A stretch of DNA of 64,000 bases, taken from NCBI RefSeq assembly GCF_014041935.1, contig NZ_CP059491.1, forward strand, positions 186,001 through 250,000. The letters run 5' to 3'. Below the pieces are notes generated by a model. The model was not told the origin of the DNA and made no database searches. It saw only the letters and a program-made list of their open reading frames with translations. Each line of letters opens with the position of its first letter. Within the stretch, counting starts at the first letter, position 1. The DNA comes from Gordonia jinghuaiqii (GTDB lineage: Bacteria; Actinomycetota; Actinomycetes; Mycobacteriales; Mycobacteriaceae). Below are positions 8,697 through 17,917 of this stretch, one piece after another. The position numbers and the translations under genes were made by a program.

Positions 8697-9665
8697 GTGG
8701 TGCCTGTGATCGCCTACTTCGGCCCGCCCGGAACCTTCACCGAGATGGCACTCGACGCGGTTCTCGCCGACCACGACCCCGCACTCGGCGGACCCGACCT
8801 GTCGGGTGAGGTCACTCGGGTGCCCGCGTCGAGTCCCGCCGCGACCATCGCGATGGTCCGCAGCGGCGAGGCAGATTACGGCTGTGTGCCCATCGAGAGT
8901 TCGCTGGAGGGCTCGGTGCCCGCAACCATGGACGCGCTCGTTCCGCCTGCCGCGGACCCCGCGGGCCGGGTGCAGGCCTTCGCCGAGACCGTTCTCGACA
9001 TCTCGTTCACGATCGCCGCCGCCTCCGCGCTCGCGGCCGACGAGATCCGCACCATCGCCGCCTATCCCGTTGCCTCCGCGCAGGTCCGGCAGTCGGTCGC
9101 CCGGCTCTACCCGAACGCCGAGTTCGTGACCGCCGGTTCCAACGCGGCCGCCGCGGTCGACGTGGCCGCAGGCCGGGCCGACGCCGCGGTCACCACCGGT
9201 CTGGCGGCCCGGCTCTCGGGTCTGACGGTGCTGGCCGACGGGGTTGCCGACGCGAGTGAGGCCACCACCCGGTTCCTCCTGCTCGGTTGCCCGGGGGTCC
9301 CGGCGCGTCGTACCGGCACCGACCGGACCTCGGTCATCCTCGATCTGTCGAACGCGCCGGGCAGCCTGATGGCCGCGATGAACGAATTCGCCTCACGCGG
9401 AATCGATCTCACCCGCATCGAATCGCGCCCGCAACGCGACGAGGCTCAGGGTCGCAGCATCGCGGGCCGGTACCGCTTCTTCCTCGACGCGGTGGGCCAC
9501 ATCGACGACGCCGCGGTCGCCGAATCCCTTGCCGCACTTCATCGTCGGTGTGAGAGGGTGGTGTTTCTCGGGTCGTGGCCCGCGGTGCGCACCAGCGGTT
9601 CGGCGCCGCCCGATCACACGGATTCACTTGCCTGGGTCGAGTCGATGCGTCGAGGAGGAGTGTGA
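8697..9665 (+). CDS. pheA: Prephenate dehydratase
   Basis: This 322-residue enzyme converts prephenate to phenylpyruvate in phenylalanine synthesis. The N-terminal periplasmic-binding-like catalytic part opens with IAYFGPPGTFTE and carries VPIESSLEGSV. The C-terminal ACT domain (about 210-285) holds the Phe-binding ESRP motif in LTRIESRPQRD, so feedback inhibition by phenylalanine is expected. There is no chorismate mutase domain. The GTG at 8697 is in frame with a second GTG two codons on, and the start is not certain within that range. The gene overlaps the phosphoglycerate mutase gene (TGATG), the same pairing as Rv3838c-Rv3837c. Confidence 0.95.
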   Translation: MVPVIAYFGPPGTFTEMALDAVLADHDPALGGPDLSGEVTRVPASSPAATIAMVRSGEADYGCVPIESSLEGSVPATMDALVPPAADPAGRVQAFAETVLDISFTIAAASALAADEIRTIAAYPVASAQVRQSVARLYPNAEFVTAGSNAAAAVDVAAGRADAAVTTGLAARLSGLTVLADGVADASEATTRFLLLGCPGVPARRTGTDRTSVILDLSNAPGSLMAAMNEFASRGIDLTRIESRPQRDEAQGRSIAGRYRFFLDAVGHIDDAAVAESLAALHRRCERVVFLGSWPAVRTSGSAPPDHTDSLAWVESMRRGGV

Positions 9666-10324
9666 TGGGACGTCTACACCTGGTCCGCCACGGCGAGACC
9701 ACCGCCAACGTGATGCGCAGGCTCGATACCGCACTGCCCGGTGCGGCGCTCACCGACTTCGGTGCGCGACAAGGCGTTCGGTTCGGGTTGGAGAACGTCC
9801 CCGAGCGGCACGCGGTGCTGGTCAGCTCGCGGGCGCTGCGCGCCCGGCAGACGGCCGAACTCATCGGCTCGGTCTGGGACCTGGAGACCTCGCCCGTCGA
9901 CGGCGTGCACGAAGTCCAGGCCGGGGACCTCGAAGATCGCACCGACCGCGAATCGTACGAGGTGTTCCACGGCGTCATGCAGCGTTGGCACGACGGTGAC
10001 CTCGACGTCCGGATTCCCGGCGGTGAGTCGCTCGAAATGGTCTACGAGCGCTACGTCCCGACGCTCGAGGATCTCGCCGACCTGTACCTGAGCGGCCCCG
10101 ACCAGCGCGACGTGTTCCTGGTCAGCCACGGTGCCGCGATCCGCCTCGTCGCGGCGCGGCTGACCGGCATCGACTCACGTTTCGCCGCGGCGACCCACCT
10201 GGGCAACACCGGGTCCATCGAACTCGAATACACCGAGGGGCTGTGGGTGTGTCATCGATGGGGCGCCGAGACCCCGCCGTTCGAGCGCGTCGACGAACCA
10301 CTCGTCGACGAGCCGATGGGCTGA
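9665..10324 (+). CDS. Histidine phosphatase / phosphoglycerate mutase family protein
   Basis: This 219-residue protein starts directly with the catalytic LVRHGETTAN motif and has the second conserved His in VFLVSHGAAIRL. These are the phospho-histidine site and proton donor region of the histidine phosphatase superfamily. Tight overlap with pheA implies one transcript and coupled translation. It is the Rv3837c counterpart. Whether it is a true glycolytic mutase is doubtful; most small members of this type are broad phosphatases, and its link to phenylalanine synthesis is positional only. Confidence 0.87.
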   Translation: MGRLHLVRHGETTANVMRRLDTALPGAALTDFGARQGVRFGLENVPERHAVLVSSRALRARQTAELIGSVWDLETSPVDGVHEVQAGDLEDRTDRESYEVFHGVMQRWHDGDLDVRIPGGESLEMVYERYVPTLEDLADLYLSGPDQRDVFLVSHGAAIRLVAARLTGIDSRFAAATHLGNTGSIELEYTEGLWVCHRWGAETPPFERVDEPLVDEPMG

Positions 10325-10381
10325 CGACCCGATGGACCCGGCGGGGTGCTGCGACGTCCTTCGCGAGTTCGTCGGGCGGCG

Positions 10382-10882
10382 CTACTTGATGATCGCGTCC
10401 ACCGTCTTCTTCAGGGCCGAGGGCTGCGACGGCCGGCGCGGAGCCTTCTCCTTCCGGCTCAGCATGTCCTCACCGATCTCCTGGAGCTCCTTGCGCCCGA
10501 GCGCTTCCCGGACCTTCGGGAACCACTCTTCCTCTTCTTCCTCGATGTGGTGTTCGACGTTCTCGATCAGCACGGTGGTCTTGGCGTCGAACCGTTCGGA
10601 ATCCGGGGACAGCGCGGCCAGTTCCATGACCAGGACGTCGGCGACGTGGTGCTCCTCATACGATTCGAGGATGTCGTCCTCGAGCTCGGGGACGCGCTTG
10701 CGGATCTCGGGGTACATCACCTCGTTCTCGATGTAGGTGTGCACGGTGAGGGCCTCGATGATCTGGTCGACGATCTTGCCCTTGGTCTTGGTGGCGTTGG
10801 GTCCCTGCGACTTGAAGTCGCGGAACAGTTTTCGGATCTCTTTGTGGTCGTCTTTGAGGATGACGATGGCGTCTGAGGACAT
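10382..10882 (-). CDS. Hemerythrin HHE domain protein
   Basis: This 166-residue helical protein has the iron-ligand pattern of bacterial hemerythrin-like proteins. The first His lies in ILKDDHKEIRKLF, the next in VHTYIENEVMYPEI with its Glu, then EEHHVADVLVME, and a last pair in NVEHHIEEEEEEWFP. Such proteins bind a di-iron centre and take part in oxygen, nitric oxide or redox sensing. The C-terminus is basic. ATG 10882 is preceded by AGGAGT at a good distance; upstream extension to 10951 is unsupported. It is transcribed toward the mutase gene. Confidence 0.88.
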   Translation of the reverse strand: MSSDAIVILKDDHKEIRKLFRDFKSQGPNATKTKGKIVDQIIEALTVHTYIENEVMYPEIRKRVPELEDDILESYEEHHVADVLVMELAALSPDSERFDAKTTVLIENVEHHIEEEEEEWFPKVREALGRKELQEIGEDMLSRKEKAPRRPSQPSALKKTVDAIIK

Positions 10883-11005
10883 GGCGGGACTCCTGAGATA
10901 GAGGGGCTGCTCGATCTGCACTCCCTCATACCGCGTTTCACCGCAGATCAAACATCGGCGTGACGAATCGGCGTCGGATGGTCCGGCGGACTCTCAGCGG
11001 TGGGC

Positions 11006-11356
11006 TCAGCCCCATCCGTTGGCGTGCAGCCAGGCGTCGTCGATGCCGAAGTGGTGGGCGATCTCGTGCATGACGGTGACCGCGACCTCGCGGACCACCT
11101 CCTCGCGGGAGGAGCACATCGCCAGAAGCGGCTCGCGGTAGATGGTGATGGTGTCGGGCAGGAAGCCGCCGTACTCGTGGTCGCGCATCGTCAGCGCGAC
11201 ACCGTGATAGAGCCCCAGAATGCCCGGCTCTTCGGGGTTCGCCGGTTCGACGAGGATGACCACGTTGTTCATCTCGTCGGTGAGCTCGGCGGGGATGGTG
11301 TCCAGCGCGTCGGACACCAGCCCGTCGAACTCGTCGTCGGACATCGTCACGGCCAT
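11006..11356 (-). CDS. Metallopeptidase family protein (zincin-like), Rv3836-type
   Basis: This small 116-residue protein carries VMHEIAHHFGIDD, the HExxHxxGxxD signature of a metzincin-like zinc site, near its C-terminus. It is the size of the DUF1025 single-domain zincins found in actinobacteria, and its neighbour matches Rv3835, so it corresponds to Rv3836. Activity and substrate are not established for the family. ATG 11356 lies 4 bases after the stop of the septum-formation gene, which suggests translational coupling and a shared role. An upstream extension overlaps that gene and is rejected. Confidence 0.82.
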   Translation of the reverse strand: MAVTMSDDEFDGLVSDALDTIPAELTDEMNNVVILVEPANPEEPGILGLYHGVALTMRDHEYGGFLPDTITIYREPLLAMCSSREEVVREVAVTVMHEIAHHFGIDDAWLHANGWG

Positions 11357-11360
11357 GCGG

Positions 11361-12518
11361 TCAGCCTGCCGGGGCGGGGGCTTCGTCGGGGTTCGGAGCG
11401 ATCCCCGGCGGTAGCGGAACCGGCGTCGGCAGCGCACGACCCGGGGGAGCCTCCGGCGGCGCGACCGGCGCCTTGCCGTTGATCAGCAGGACACCGCCCT
11501 TGGCGTCGCCGACGAGGGTCGCGAAACCGCCGCGCTTGTCGGGGAGCCCGAGGTAGCAGACCACCTTGCGGCTACCGGCCAGCCAACTGGGTTCGCTGAG
11601 CACCGACCACTGGACGTTGAGCGTGGTCGCGTCGAGGACCTGCTTGCCCCCGACGAACCGTTCGGCCTGCCCGGGGCAGATCGTCCCGAGATAGGTGTTC
11701 TGCGCACCGGTCGAGGGCCACGGCTTGTTCGACATCCGATCGCCGAATCGCACCGCGAGGTCGACGATGCCGGTGACCTCGAAGGCGTGCGGCCCGGCAC
11801 AGCTCACCGGGAAACCGGTCGGCGCGCGGGTCTCGGGATCTATGCCGATACACGTGCCCTCGGGCCACACGTAGGACTGGTTCTGATCGGCGACCCGGCC
11901 GGAGAACTGCACCGGCGCTCCGTCGGCGCCGTTCTCCTGGATGCCGCATCGGAGCTGACGCGCCCCCTTGTCCCACTGCGCCTGCGAGGGATACATCATG
12001 CCGACCGCGAAACGCCCCTGCGGATCGAGCCGACCCTCGAGGTACTGGTCGACGACGACGGGGCACTGCTCGTCGCGGATGGTCGCGAAACGTTCGGCAC
12101 CGGGCCACAGGGCGTCCTCGCCGAACTCGGCGCCGGGGATCAGCGAGGTGTCGATGGCCCCGGCGACCTCGAAGCGGTGCTTCAGCTCGCACGACACCTT
12201 CGTCGGCTGGCCCGGGTTTCCGGCGGGCCAGTCCAGGCAGTCGCCCGTGACCGATTGGGTGAAGGCGTTGTGGGTGAGTCGCTCGCCCTCCCCGATGTTG
12301 CTGCCGGCAACGCTGCCGCTGTCGTCGAAGACGCCCATCGCGAGGGCGATGCCGCCGGCGACGAGTGCGCCGGCGACGATCGCGGCCAGCACGACGAAGA
12401 CCGGATTTCGGGCACCGGGAGGGCGTCGCCGCGTGGTTGCGGCGCGACGTCCGGCGGAGTCCGGCCGGTCCGCGGTGCCGGCGTCGGGGTGGGTGCGGTC
12501 AGGGTCGGGCGCGTTCAT
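11361..12518 (-). CDS. Septum formation family membrane protein, Rv3835-type
   Basis: This 385-residue protein has a basic Pro/Arg-rich cytoplasmic N-terminus, one transmembrane helix (about 38-63), and two extracellular repeats, each with the Cys-containing pattern of the septum-formation domain. The first repeat runs from GDCLDWPAG to LRCGI and the second from GTCIGIDPE to KVVCYLG. The C-terminus is Pro-rich. The name comes from association with septation; no direct enzymatic role is known. It precedes the zincin gene by 4 bases and is divergent from the ankyrin gene, with 83 bases between the starts. Confidence 0.8.
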   Translation of the reverse strand: MNAPDPDRTHPDAGTADRPDSAGRRAATTRRRPPGARNPVFVVLAAIVAGALVAGGIALAMGVFDDSGSVAGSNIGEGERLTHNAFTQSVTGDCLDWPAGNPGQPTKVSCELKHRFEVAGAIDTSLIPGAEFGEDALWPGAERFATIRDEQCPVVVDQYLEGRLDPQGRFAVGMMYPSQAQWDKGARQLRCGIQENGADGAPVQFSGRVADQNQSYVWPEGTCIGIDPETRAPTGFPVSCAGPHAFEVTGIVDLAVRFGDRMSNKPWPSTGAQNTYLGTICPGQAERFVGGKQVLDATTLNVQWSVLSEPSWLAGSRKVVCYLGLPDKRGGFATLVGDAKGGVLLINGKAPVAPPEAPPGRALPTPVPLPPGIAPNPDEAPAPAG

Positions 12519-12601
12519 CGGGATCCATCATGCCTGGCCGGACGGACATGGCACACCCGCATCCGTCCGATGGGTACCTCCGCGGGCCTACACTCGCGGC
12601 C

Positions 12602-13024
12602 GTGACGTCTCCCTCCGCTGATCACCCGCCCGTGCCGGAGCAGGCCGCACCCAGCCCCGAACTCGTCGAACTGGCGTCGCGGTTGTTCGACATGGCCCGA
12701 TCCGGCGACACCGAGACCCTGCGCGGCTACCTCGACGCCGGCATCCCCGTCGACCTGCGCAATCAGGCCGGCGATTCGCTGCTCATGCTGGCCGCGTACC
12801 ACGGACACGCGTCGACCGTGTCGGTTCTGCTGGGCCACGGCGCCGACGCCGACCTCGCCAACGACAAGGGGCAGACACCGCTGGCCGGCGCGGTGTTCAA
12901 AGGGTTCGACGATGTGGTCGAGGTGCTGGTCGGCGCCGGTGCCGACCCGCACGGCGGAAGCCCGTCGGCCGATACCGCGGCCACGATGTTCGGTCGCGAG
13001 GACCTGCGCGAGTTGTGGAGCTGA
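12602..13024 (+). CDS. Ankyrin repeat protein
   Basis: This 140-residue soluble protein consists of ankyrin repeats after a Pro-rich N-terminus. Clear repeat units are [20 protein letters not shown], then [20 protein letters not shown], each followed by a GADAD or GADPH turn. About three repeats are visible, enough for a small protein-binding scaffold. The GTG at 12602 is the most plausible start; an earlier ATG in the same frame would run into the divergent gene. The partner is unknown. Confidence 0.82.
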   Translation: MTSPSADHPPVPEQAAPSPELVELASRLFDMARSGDTETLRGYLDAGIPVDLRNQAGDSLLMLAAYHGHASTVSVLLGHGADADLANDKGQTPLAGAVFKGFDDVVEVLVGAGADPHGGSPSADTAATMFGREDLRELWS

Positions 13025-13103
13025 TCGCCGGTGGCGTCGAGGTGGCGTGACCGGGCGCGCCTCGCGGGCTCCGGTAGGGCGCGCTCAAGTAGGGTTTGAA
13101 GTC

Positions 13104-14363
13104 GTGATCGACCTCAAGATTGTTCGCGACAACCCAGATCTCGTCCGCAACTCGCAGCGCACCCGCGGCGAGGACCCGGGCCTGGTGGATGCCCTCCTCG
13201 ACGCCGATGCGGCCCGCCGCGCGGCCATCGTCGACGCGGACGCGTTGCGCTCCGAGCAGAAGACGCTCGGCAAGCAGGTCGGCAAGGCGCAGGGCGAGGA
13301 GAAGCAGGCGCTGCTGGCCAGGGGCAAGGAACTCGCCGAGCAGGTCAAGGCCGCGGTGGCGCGCCAGTCCGAGGCCGACGCTGCGGCGACGAAGGCGCAC
13401 CGTGCGATCTCCAACATCGTGGCCGACGGTGCACCCGCCGGTGGCGAGGACGATTATGTGGTCCTCGAGCACGTCGGCGAACCCCGCGAGATCGAGAACG
13501 CCAAGGACCACCTCGAGATCGGCGAATCGCTCGGACTGCTCGACATGGAGCGCGGCGCCAAGGTGTCGGGGTCGCGCTTCTACTTCCTCACCGGGCAGGG
13601 CGCGCAGCTGCAGCTCGCGCTGCTGAACATGGCCGCGCAGAAGGCCACCGCCAACGGGTTCACGCTGATGATCCCGCCCGTGCTGGTCCGCCCGGAGGTC
13701 ATGGAGGGCACCGGATTCCTCGGCGCGCACGCCGACGAGGTCTACCACCTCGACAAGGACGACGACCTGTACCTGGTCGGCACGTCGGAGGTGCCGCTGG
13801 CCGGCTATCACATGGACGAGATCCTCGACCTGTCCGACGGGCCGAAGCGGTACGCCGGCTGGTCGACGTGCTTCCGGCGCGAGGCCGGCAGTTACGGCAA
13901 GGACACCCGCGGCATCATCCGGGTGCACCAGTTCGACAAGGTCGAGGGCTTCGTCTACTGCAAGCCCGAGGATGCCGAGGCCGAGCACCAGCGACTGCTG
14001 GGCTGGGAGAAGGACATGCTCGCCGCGATCGACGTGCCCTACCGGGTGATCGACGTCGCCGGCGGCGACCTCGGCTCGTCGGCGGCGCGCAAATTCGACT
14101 GCGAGGCCTGGGTACCCACTCAGGGCACCTACCGCGAGCTGACGTCGACGTCGAACTGCACGACCTTCCAGGCGCGTCGGCTCTCCATCCGCTACCGCGA
14201 CGAGAACGGCAAACCGCAGACCGCCGCCACGCTCAACGGGACGCTCGCGACGACCCGGTGGCTCGTCGCGATCCTGGAGAACCACCAGCAGCCCGACGGT
14301 ACGGTCCGCCTGCCCGAAGAGCTGGCGAAGTTCGTCGGCACCGACGTGCTCACCCCGCGGTGA
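13104..14363 (+). CDS. serS: Seryl-tRNA synthetase
   Basis: This 419-residue class II synthetase charges tRNA-Ser (and tRNA-Sec where present). The N-terminal coiled-coil arm (about 30-105) is rich in Glu, Lys and Ala. Motif 2 is seen in [16 protein letters not shown], followed by HQFDKVE. Motif 3 region reads [17 protein letters not shown]. The serine pocket stretch [16 protein letters not shown] is intact. The GTG at 13104 begins [12 protein letters not shown], the standard N-terminus of the family. It is the Rv3834c counterpart and is followed after 14 bases by a DMT transporter. Confidence 0.97.
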   Translation: MIDLKIVRDNPDLVRNSQRTRGEDPGLVDALLDADAARRAAIVDADALRSEQKTLGKQVGKAQGEEKQALLARGKELAEQVKAAVARQSEADAAATKAHRAISNIVADGAPAGGEDDYVVLEHVGEPREIENAKDHLEIGESLGLLDMERGAKVSGSRFYFLTGQGAQLQLALLNMAAQKATANGFTLMIPPVLVRPEVMEGTGFLGAHADEVYHLDKDDDLYLVGTSEVPLAGYHMDEILDLSDGPKRYAGWSTCFRREAGSYGKDTRGIIRVHQFDKVEGFVYCKPEDAEAEHQRLLGWEKDMLAAIDVPYRVIDVAGGDLGSSAARKFDCEAWVPTQGTYRELTSTSNCTTFQARRLSIRYRDENGKPQTAATLNGTLATTRWLVAILENHQQPDGTVRLPEELAKFVGTDVLTPR

Positions 14364-14377
14364 ACTGAGCCCGCGCC

Positions 14378-15313
14378 GTGACCACCGGGATCGTCATCGC
14401 GGTGATCGGCTCGCTGGCCTTCGCGGTCGCGGCCGTTCTCCAGGCGTTGGGTGCCGAGCGGGTCGCGCAGCGCGCCGCGGTCCGGGAAGAACGCCGACGT
14501 TCGTCGTCTGCGCACCCGTCGTTGCGGTCGACGGCGGCCACGATGCTGACCGCGCCGTTCCTGATCGGGTTCGTATTCGACATCGTCGGCTTCGTCTGCA
14601 CGATCGCATCGGCTCGCCTGATCCCACTGTTCCTCTCGCAGACGATCATCTCCGCCCGGCTGGTGGCCACCGCGCTGCTCGCCATGGTGGTGCTGAAAGT
14701 GCGTTTGGCACTGCGTGATTGGATCTCCGGTGCGGTGGTCGTGGCCTCGCTGATCCTGTTGGCGGTGTCCGCGGGCCGCGAGGGGGTCGATCACACCGCG
14801 TGGATGAGGTGGGCGGTGCTGGTCGCCGGGCCGGCGCTGATCCTGCTGGGTCTCATCGTGATGCGACGCCTCCGCACCCACATCGCCGCGGCGACCGGGC
14901 TGATCGCCGGTGCGGTCTTCGGGGTGATGGCCGTGGCCTCACGAATCCTCGACGGCCTGGACCCACTCGACCTGTCCGTGCTGTTCACCGATCCCGCGCT
15001 GTACGCGTTGCTGATCAGTGGGATCGGCGGGTTCTACCTGTTCACCGTCGCGTTGCAGACCGGTTCGGTGAACGGTGCGGCGGCCGCACTGGTCGTCGGC
15101 CAGACGGTGTTGCCGGGCGCGGTCGGGATCGCCTTCCTCGGAGATGTCACGCGTACCGGGTGGGGACCGGTGGCGATCGTCGCGTTCATCGCGGCAGTCC
15201 TCGGTGGGATGGTGCTGGCCTCGTCGGGGGCGGTGACCGCGGTCGAAACCGCCGAAGCAACCAACGCGCCACGCGGATACGGGCATCCGCCGCGAGAGGT
15301 CGAGCGCCGGTGA
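14378..15313 (+). CDS. DMT-superfamily membrane transporter, copy 1
   Basis: This 311-residue protein is hydrophobic throughout, with about nine to ten helices in the EamA/NIPA-like DMT fold. The GTG at 14378 begins TTGIVIAVIGSLAFAVAAVL. The C-terminus is short and polar. It overlaps the DUF6544 gene by four bases (GTGA). A close paralogue lies at 19728-20612 and shares long identical stretches such as RILDGLDP and LFTDPALYA. Substrate is unknown; NIPA relatives move magnesium and EamA relatives move metabolites. Confidence 0.72.
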   Translation: MTTGIVIAVIGSLAFAVAAVLQALGAERVAQRAAVREERRRSSSAHPSLRSTAATMLTAPFLIGFVFDIVGFVCTIASARLIPLFLSQTIISARLVATALLAMVVLKVRLALRDWISGAVVVASLILLAVSAGREGVDHTAWMRWAVLVAGPALILLGLIVMRRLRTHIAAATGLIAGAVFGVMAVASRILDGLDPLDLSVLFTDPALYALLISGIGGFYLFTVALQTGSVNGAAAALVVGQTVLPGAVGIAFLGDVTRTGWGPVAIVAFIAAVLGGMVLASSGAVTAVETAEATNAPRGYGHPPREVERR

Positions 15314-16092
15314 CCCGGACACGTGTGCCCGGCGGTGCGAGGCCGGTCTCGTCCGCGTGGCGCGCCCTGGACGAGGTCCACGGCGACGACGCCGAGTTCG
15401 ATCCGTCGGTGTATGCCCACCTCCCCGACACCGCGCAACGCTGGCTCAGGTCGTCGATCGCCGCGGGTTCGCCGACGGCGCACGGCGTCCGGCTGTCGAT
15501 GACCGGCTCGATCCTGCTGCGCGCGTGGCGGCCTTTCCGTGCCGAGCAGATCCTCGTACCGGGCCGGGGGTTCATCTGGGCCGCGCGCACCTCGATGTCG
15601 GGTCTGCCGGTCACCGGTTTCGACCGGTTCACCGACGGACAGGGTGAGATGCGTTGGAAGCTGGGAGGACTCGTCCCGGTGATGTCCGCGCAGGGACCCG
15701 ATGTCACCCGCAGTGCCGCCGGGCGACTCGCTGCCGAGAGTGTCCTGGTGCCCCCCGCTTGTGTGTCCGGGGTTGCCCGGGACATGGTGACGTGGACCGA
15801 CATCGACGACTCGCGCGTCGGCCTGAGATGGGCGCTGCCCGGTGGCACCACCGACGACATCACGCTGCAGGTCTCCGCCACCGGCGCCCCGGAACGGGTG
15901 ACGATGCAACGCTGGGGTGACCCTTTTGAGCGCGGCTTCGGCCGGTACGGCTTCGTCGTCGAACTGTCCGGGCAGCGCAGCTTCGGCGGGATCTCGATCC
16001 CCACTCAGTGGGCGGCGCGCTGGGAGGACCCCCGGGACGGCACGCGATCGGAGTTCTTCCGCGCCTGCGTCGACGAGGCGGGGTACCGATAG
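15310..16092 (+). CDS. DUF6544 family protein
   Basis: This 260-residue protein has no obvious signal peptide or membrane span. It contains VYAHLPDTAQRWLRSSIA near the N-terminus, the segment RPFRAEQILVPGRGFIWAAR in the middle, and IPTQWAARWE near the end. These match the DUF6544 (formerly DUF6920) family as I recall it; function is unknown. The start overlaps the preceding DMT stop by four bases, so the two are likely translated together. Confidence 0.6.
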   Translation: MTRTRVPGGARPVSSAWRALDEVHGDDAEFDPSVYAHLPDTAQRWLRSSIAAGSPTAHGVRLSMTGSILLRAWRPFRAEQILVPGRGFIWAARTSMSGLPVTGFDRFTDGQGEMRWKLGGLVPVMSAQGPDVTRSAAGRLAAESVLVPPACVSGVARDMVTWTDIDDSRVGLRWALPGGTTDDITLQVSATGAPERVTMQRWGDPFERGFGRYGFVVELSGQRSFGGISIPTQWAARWEDPRDGTRSEFFRACVDEAGYR

Positions 16093-16245
16093 GACACCGG
16101 GGCGACCGGACCGCGACAAGTCGACGTCGGGCGTGCTCGGTGAACTCGCGGACGCCATCCGTTCTTGTCGGTGGTCGGGTCTATCTTGGTTGTCAGCAGG
16201 TGATCCCATCGAACGGGCTGGGACTGCAACACTTCTGGGGGCAGG

Positions 16246-17910
16246 GTGTCAGGGGACTGGAGGGATCTACCGGGCGATCATCTCGCCGGGATCGATCCTG
16301 CCGACCCGTACGAAGCAGACATGTACACGCTCATGGACAGCCTGGCCGCCAACCAGCGCGCCGAATCCTTCGTCGAATGGTCGCAGTATCAGATCATCAA
16401 CGCCATCGCCGACCGTTGCATCGCAGCACGCTCGACGCTCGACGGCGGTGTGGTGGTCGACGGTGTCACAGTCTGCGTTCTTCGTGTCGCTCGGTTGCGG
16501 TCAGCCACTCGGCGCCAAGCGGAGATCCTGGTCGACGAGGCGATGGCCTTGCGCGAATCCCTTCCCGAGGTGCTCGACACGTTGCGCGTCGGCATCACCA
16601 CCCGCTGGCAGCTGCAGGTGATCCTGTCCCGTACGGCCCTGGTGCCCGCCGACAGTTCCATCACCCCGATACTCGACGCCGAGATCGCGGCGATTCTGCG
16701 CTCCAAGAAGGGCTCGTGGACGAGGGCCCGGCTGCGGGACCTGGTCGATCGGCTGGTGTTCCGCCACGACCCCGATCTCGTTCGCGAACGCCGCAAGGAG
16801 GCGCTCGACAACCGCGGCGTGTGGACCACCGCGCTCGAGGACGGCACCGCGGAGATCACCGGGGTGATGGCTGCGGAGAATGTGCGCATCGCTGCCAAAA
16901 CCGTTCGGGTGTTAGCAGATTCGGTCTGTGGGCACGATGGTCGTACCGCCGGTCAACGAAACTCCGATGCGATGTTCGCGCTGCTGACCGGCACCTCGTT
17001 CGAGTGCCAGTGTGATCGCGAGGTCTGCACCGCACAGGTTCCAGACCCAGGCGCGGCCCTGGCGTCGGTGCGCAGTGAGCTCGTGATTCATGTGGTGACC
17101 GACGCGTGCACCCTGGCCGGCGCACCGGGCATCGGTTGGGTGGACGGTCACGGAGTGATCTCCGATGAGCATGTCCGCGACCTCGCCGAGCGGCCCGACG
17201 CGATCCTCAAACCGGTGACTCCGGTTCGTACGCCACCGATGCGCTTCGTCGCGGACGGTGACACAACGATCGAACCGTCGAGTGTGAAAAGCGAACGGCC
17301 GAATGATGTTTCGCTATCGGCCGATGGTGCTGCCGAACCGGCGGGTAAGGACACCCCGCCAGGTGAAGTCGTCGTATACCCGGGTTCCCAACCGAATGAT
17401 CCGTATCGTCCGACAGCCGCATGCGGTGATTTCGTGCGCGTTCGTGACGGCTACTGCACCGAACCCGGTTGCGAACGGTCCTCATTCAGCTGCGACCTCG
17501 ACCACGTCGCCGAATTCGACCGCAGGAGCCCGTCGCACGGCGGTCTGACCGCGAGCGAGAACCTCAACGCCAAATGCCGGTTCGGGCACCTGCACAAGAC
17601 CTTCGGCGACTGGGTCGACACCCAGTATCGCGACGCCGACGGCCGGCTGGTCACCGAGTACGTGACTCCCGAGGGCTACCGCATACGAGGTGACGCCGAA
17701 ACCCTCGAAGACCACTTTCCGACCCTGCGTCGTATCCGGTTCGAGCAGCCGGCGCAGGCACCACCCACGCCACGGGTCATCACGGGCGCCGACACCCCGT
17801 CCGCCACAGGCCGGCTCGCAGCCAAACACGCGCGTCGGAGGGCCGAACGCGCTCGCAACCAGAGGGAACGCGAACGCCGTCAGCAGACTGACGGACCCGC
17901 ACCCTTCTGA
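16246..17910 (+). CDS. DUF222 / HNH endonuclease domain protein (13E12 repeat family)
   Basis: This 554-residue protein has an N-terminal DUF222 region (about 20-290) and a C-terminal HNH-like zinc site. The latter reads CTEPGCERSS, SCDLDHV, then ENLNAKCRFGHLHKTFGDW, giving paired Cys plus His residues. It is the 13E12 family first noted as a repeated gene in M. tuberculosis; members are multi-copy in mycolate actinobacteria and spread like selfish genes. Catalytic activity is unproven for most. The GTG at 16246 follows GGGGGCAGG. The upstream 150 bases contain TTCTTGTCGGTGGTCGG, of a type often seen before such genes, perhaps their promoter. Confidence 0.82.
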   Translation: MSGDWRDLPGDHLAGIDPADPYEADMYTLMDSLAANQRAESFVEWSQYQIINAIADRCIAARSTLDGGVVVDGVTVCVLRVARLRSATRRQAEILVDEAMALRESLPEVLDTLRVGITTRWQLQVILSRTALVPADSSITPILDAEIAAILRSKKGSWTRARLRDLVDRLVFRHDPDLVRERRKEALDNRGVWTTALEDGTAEITGVMAAENVRIAAKTVRVLADSVCGHDGRTAGQRNSDAMFALLTGTSFECQCDREVCTAQVPDPGAALASVRSELVIHVVTDACTLAGAPGIGWVDGHGVISDEHVRDLAERPDAILKPVTPVRTPPMRFVADGDTTIEPSSVKSERPNDVSLSADGAAEPAGKDTPPGEVVVYPGSQPNDPYRPTAACGDFVRVRDGYCTEPGCERSSFSCDLDHVAEFDRRSPSHGGLTASENLNAKCRFGHLHKTFGDWVDTQYRDADGRLVTEYVTPEGYRIRGDAETLEDHFPTLRRIRFEQPAQAPPTPRVITGADTPSATGRLAAKHARRRAERARNQRERERRQQTDGPAPF

Positions 17911-17917
17911 AGGCCGG

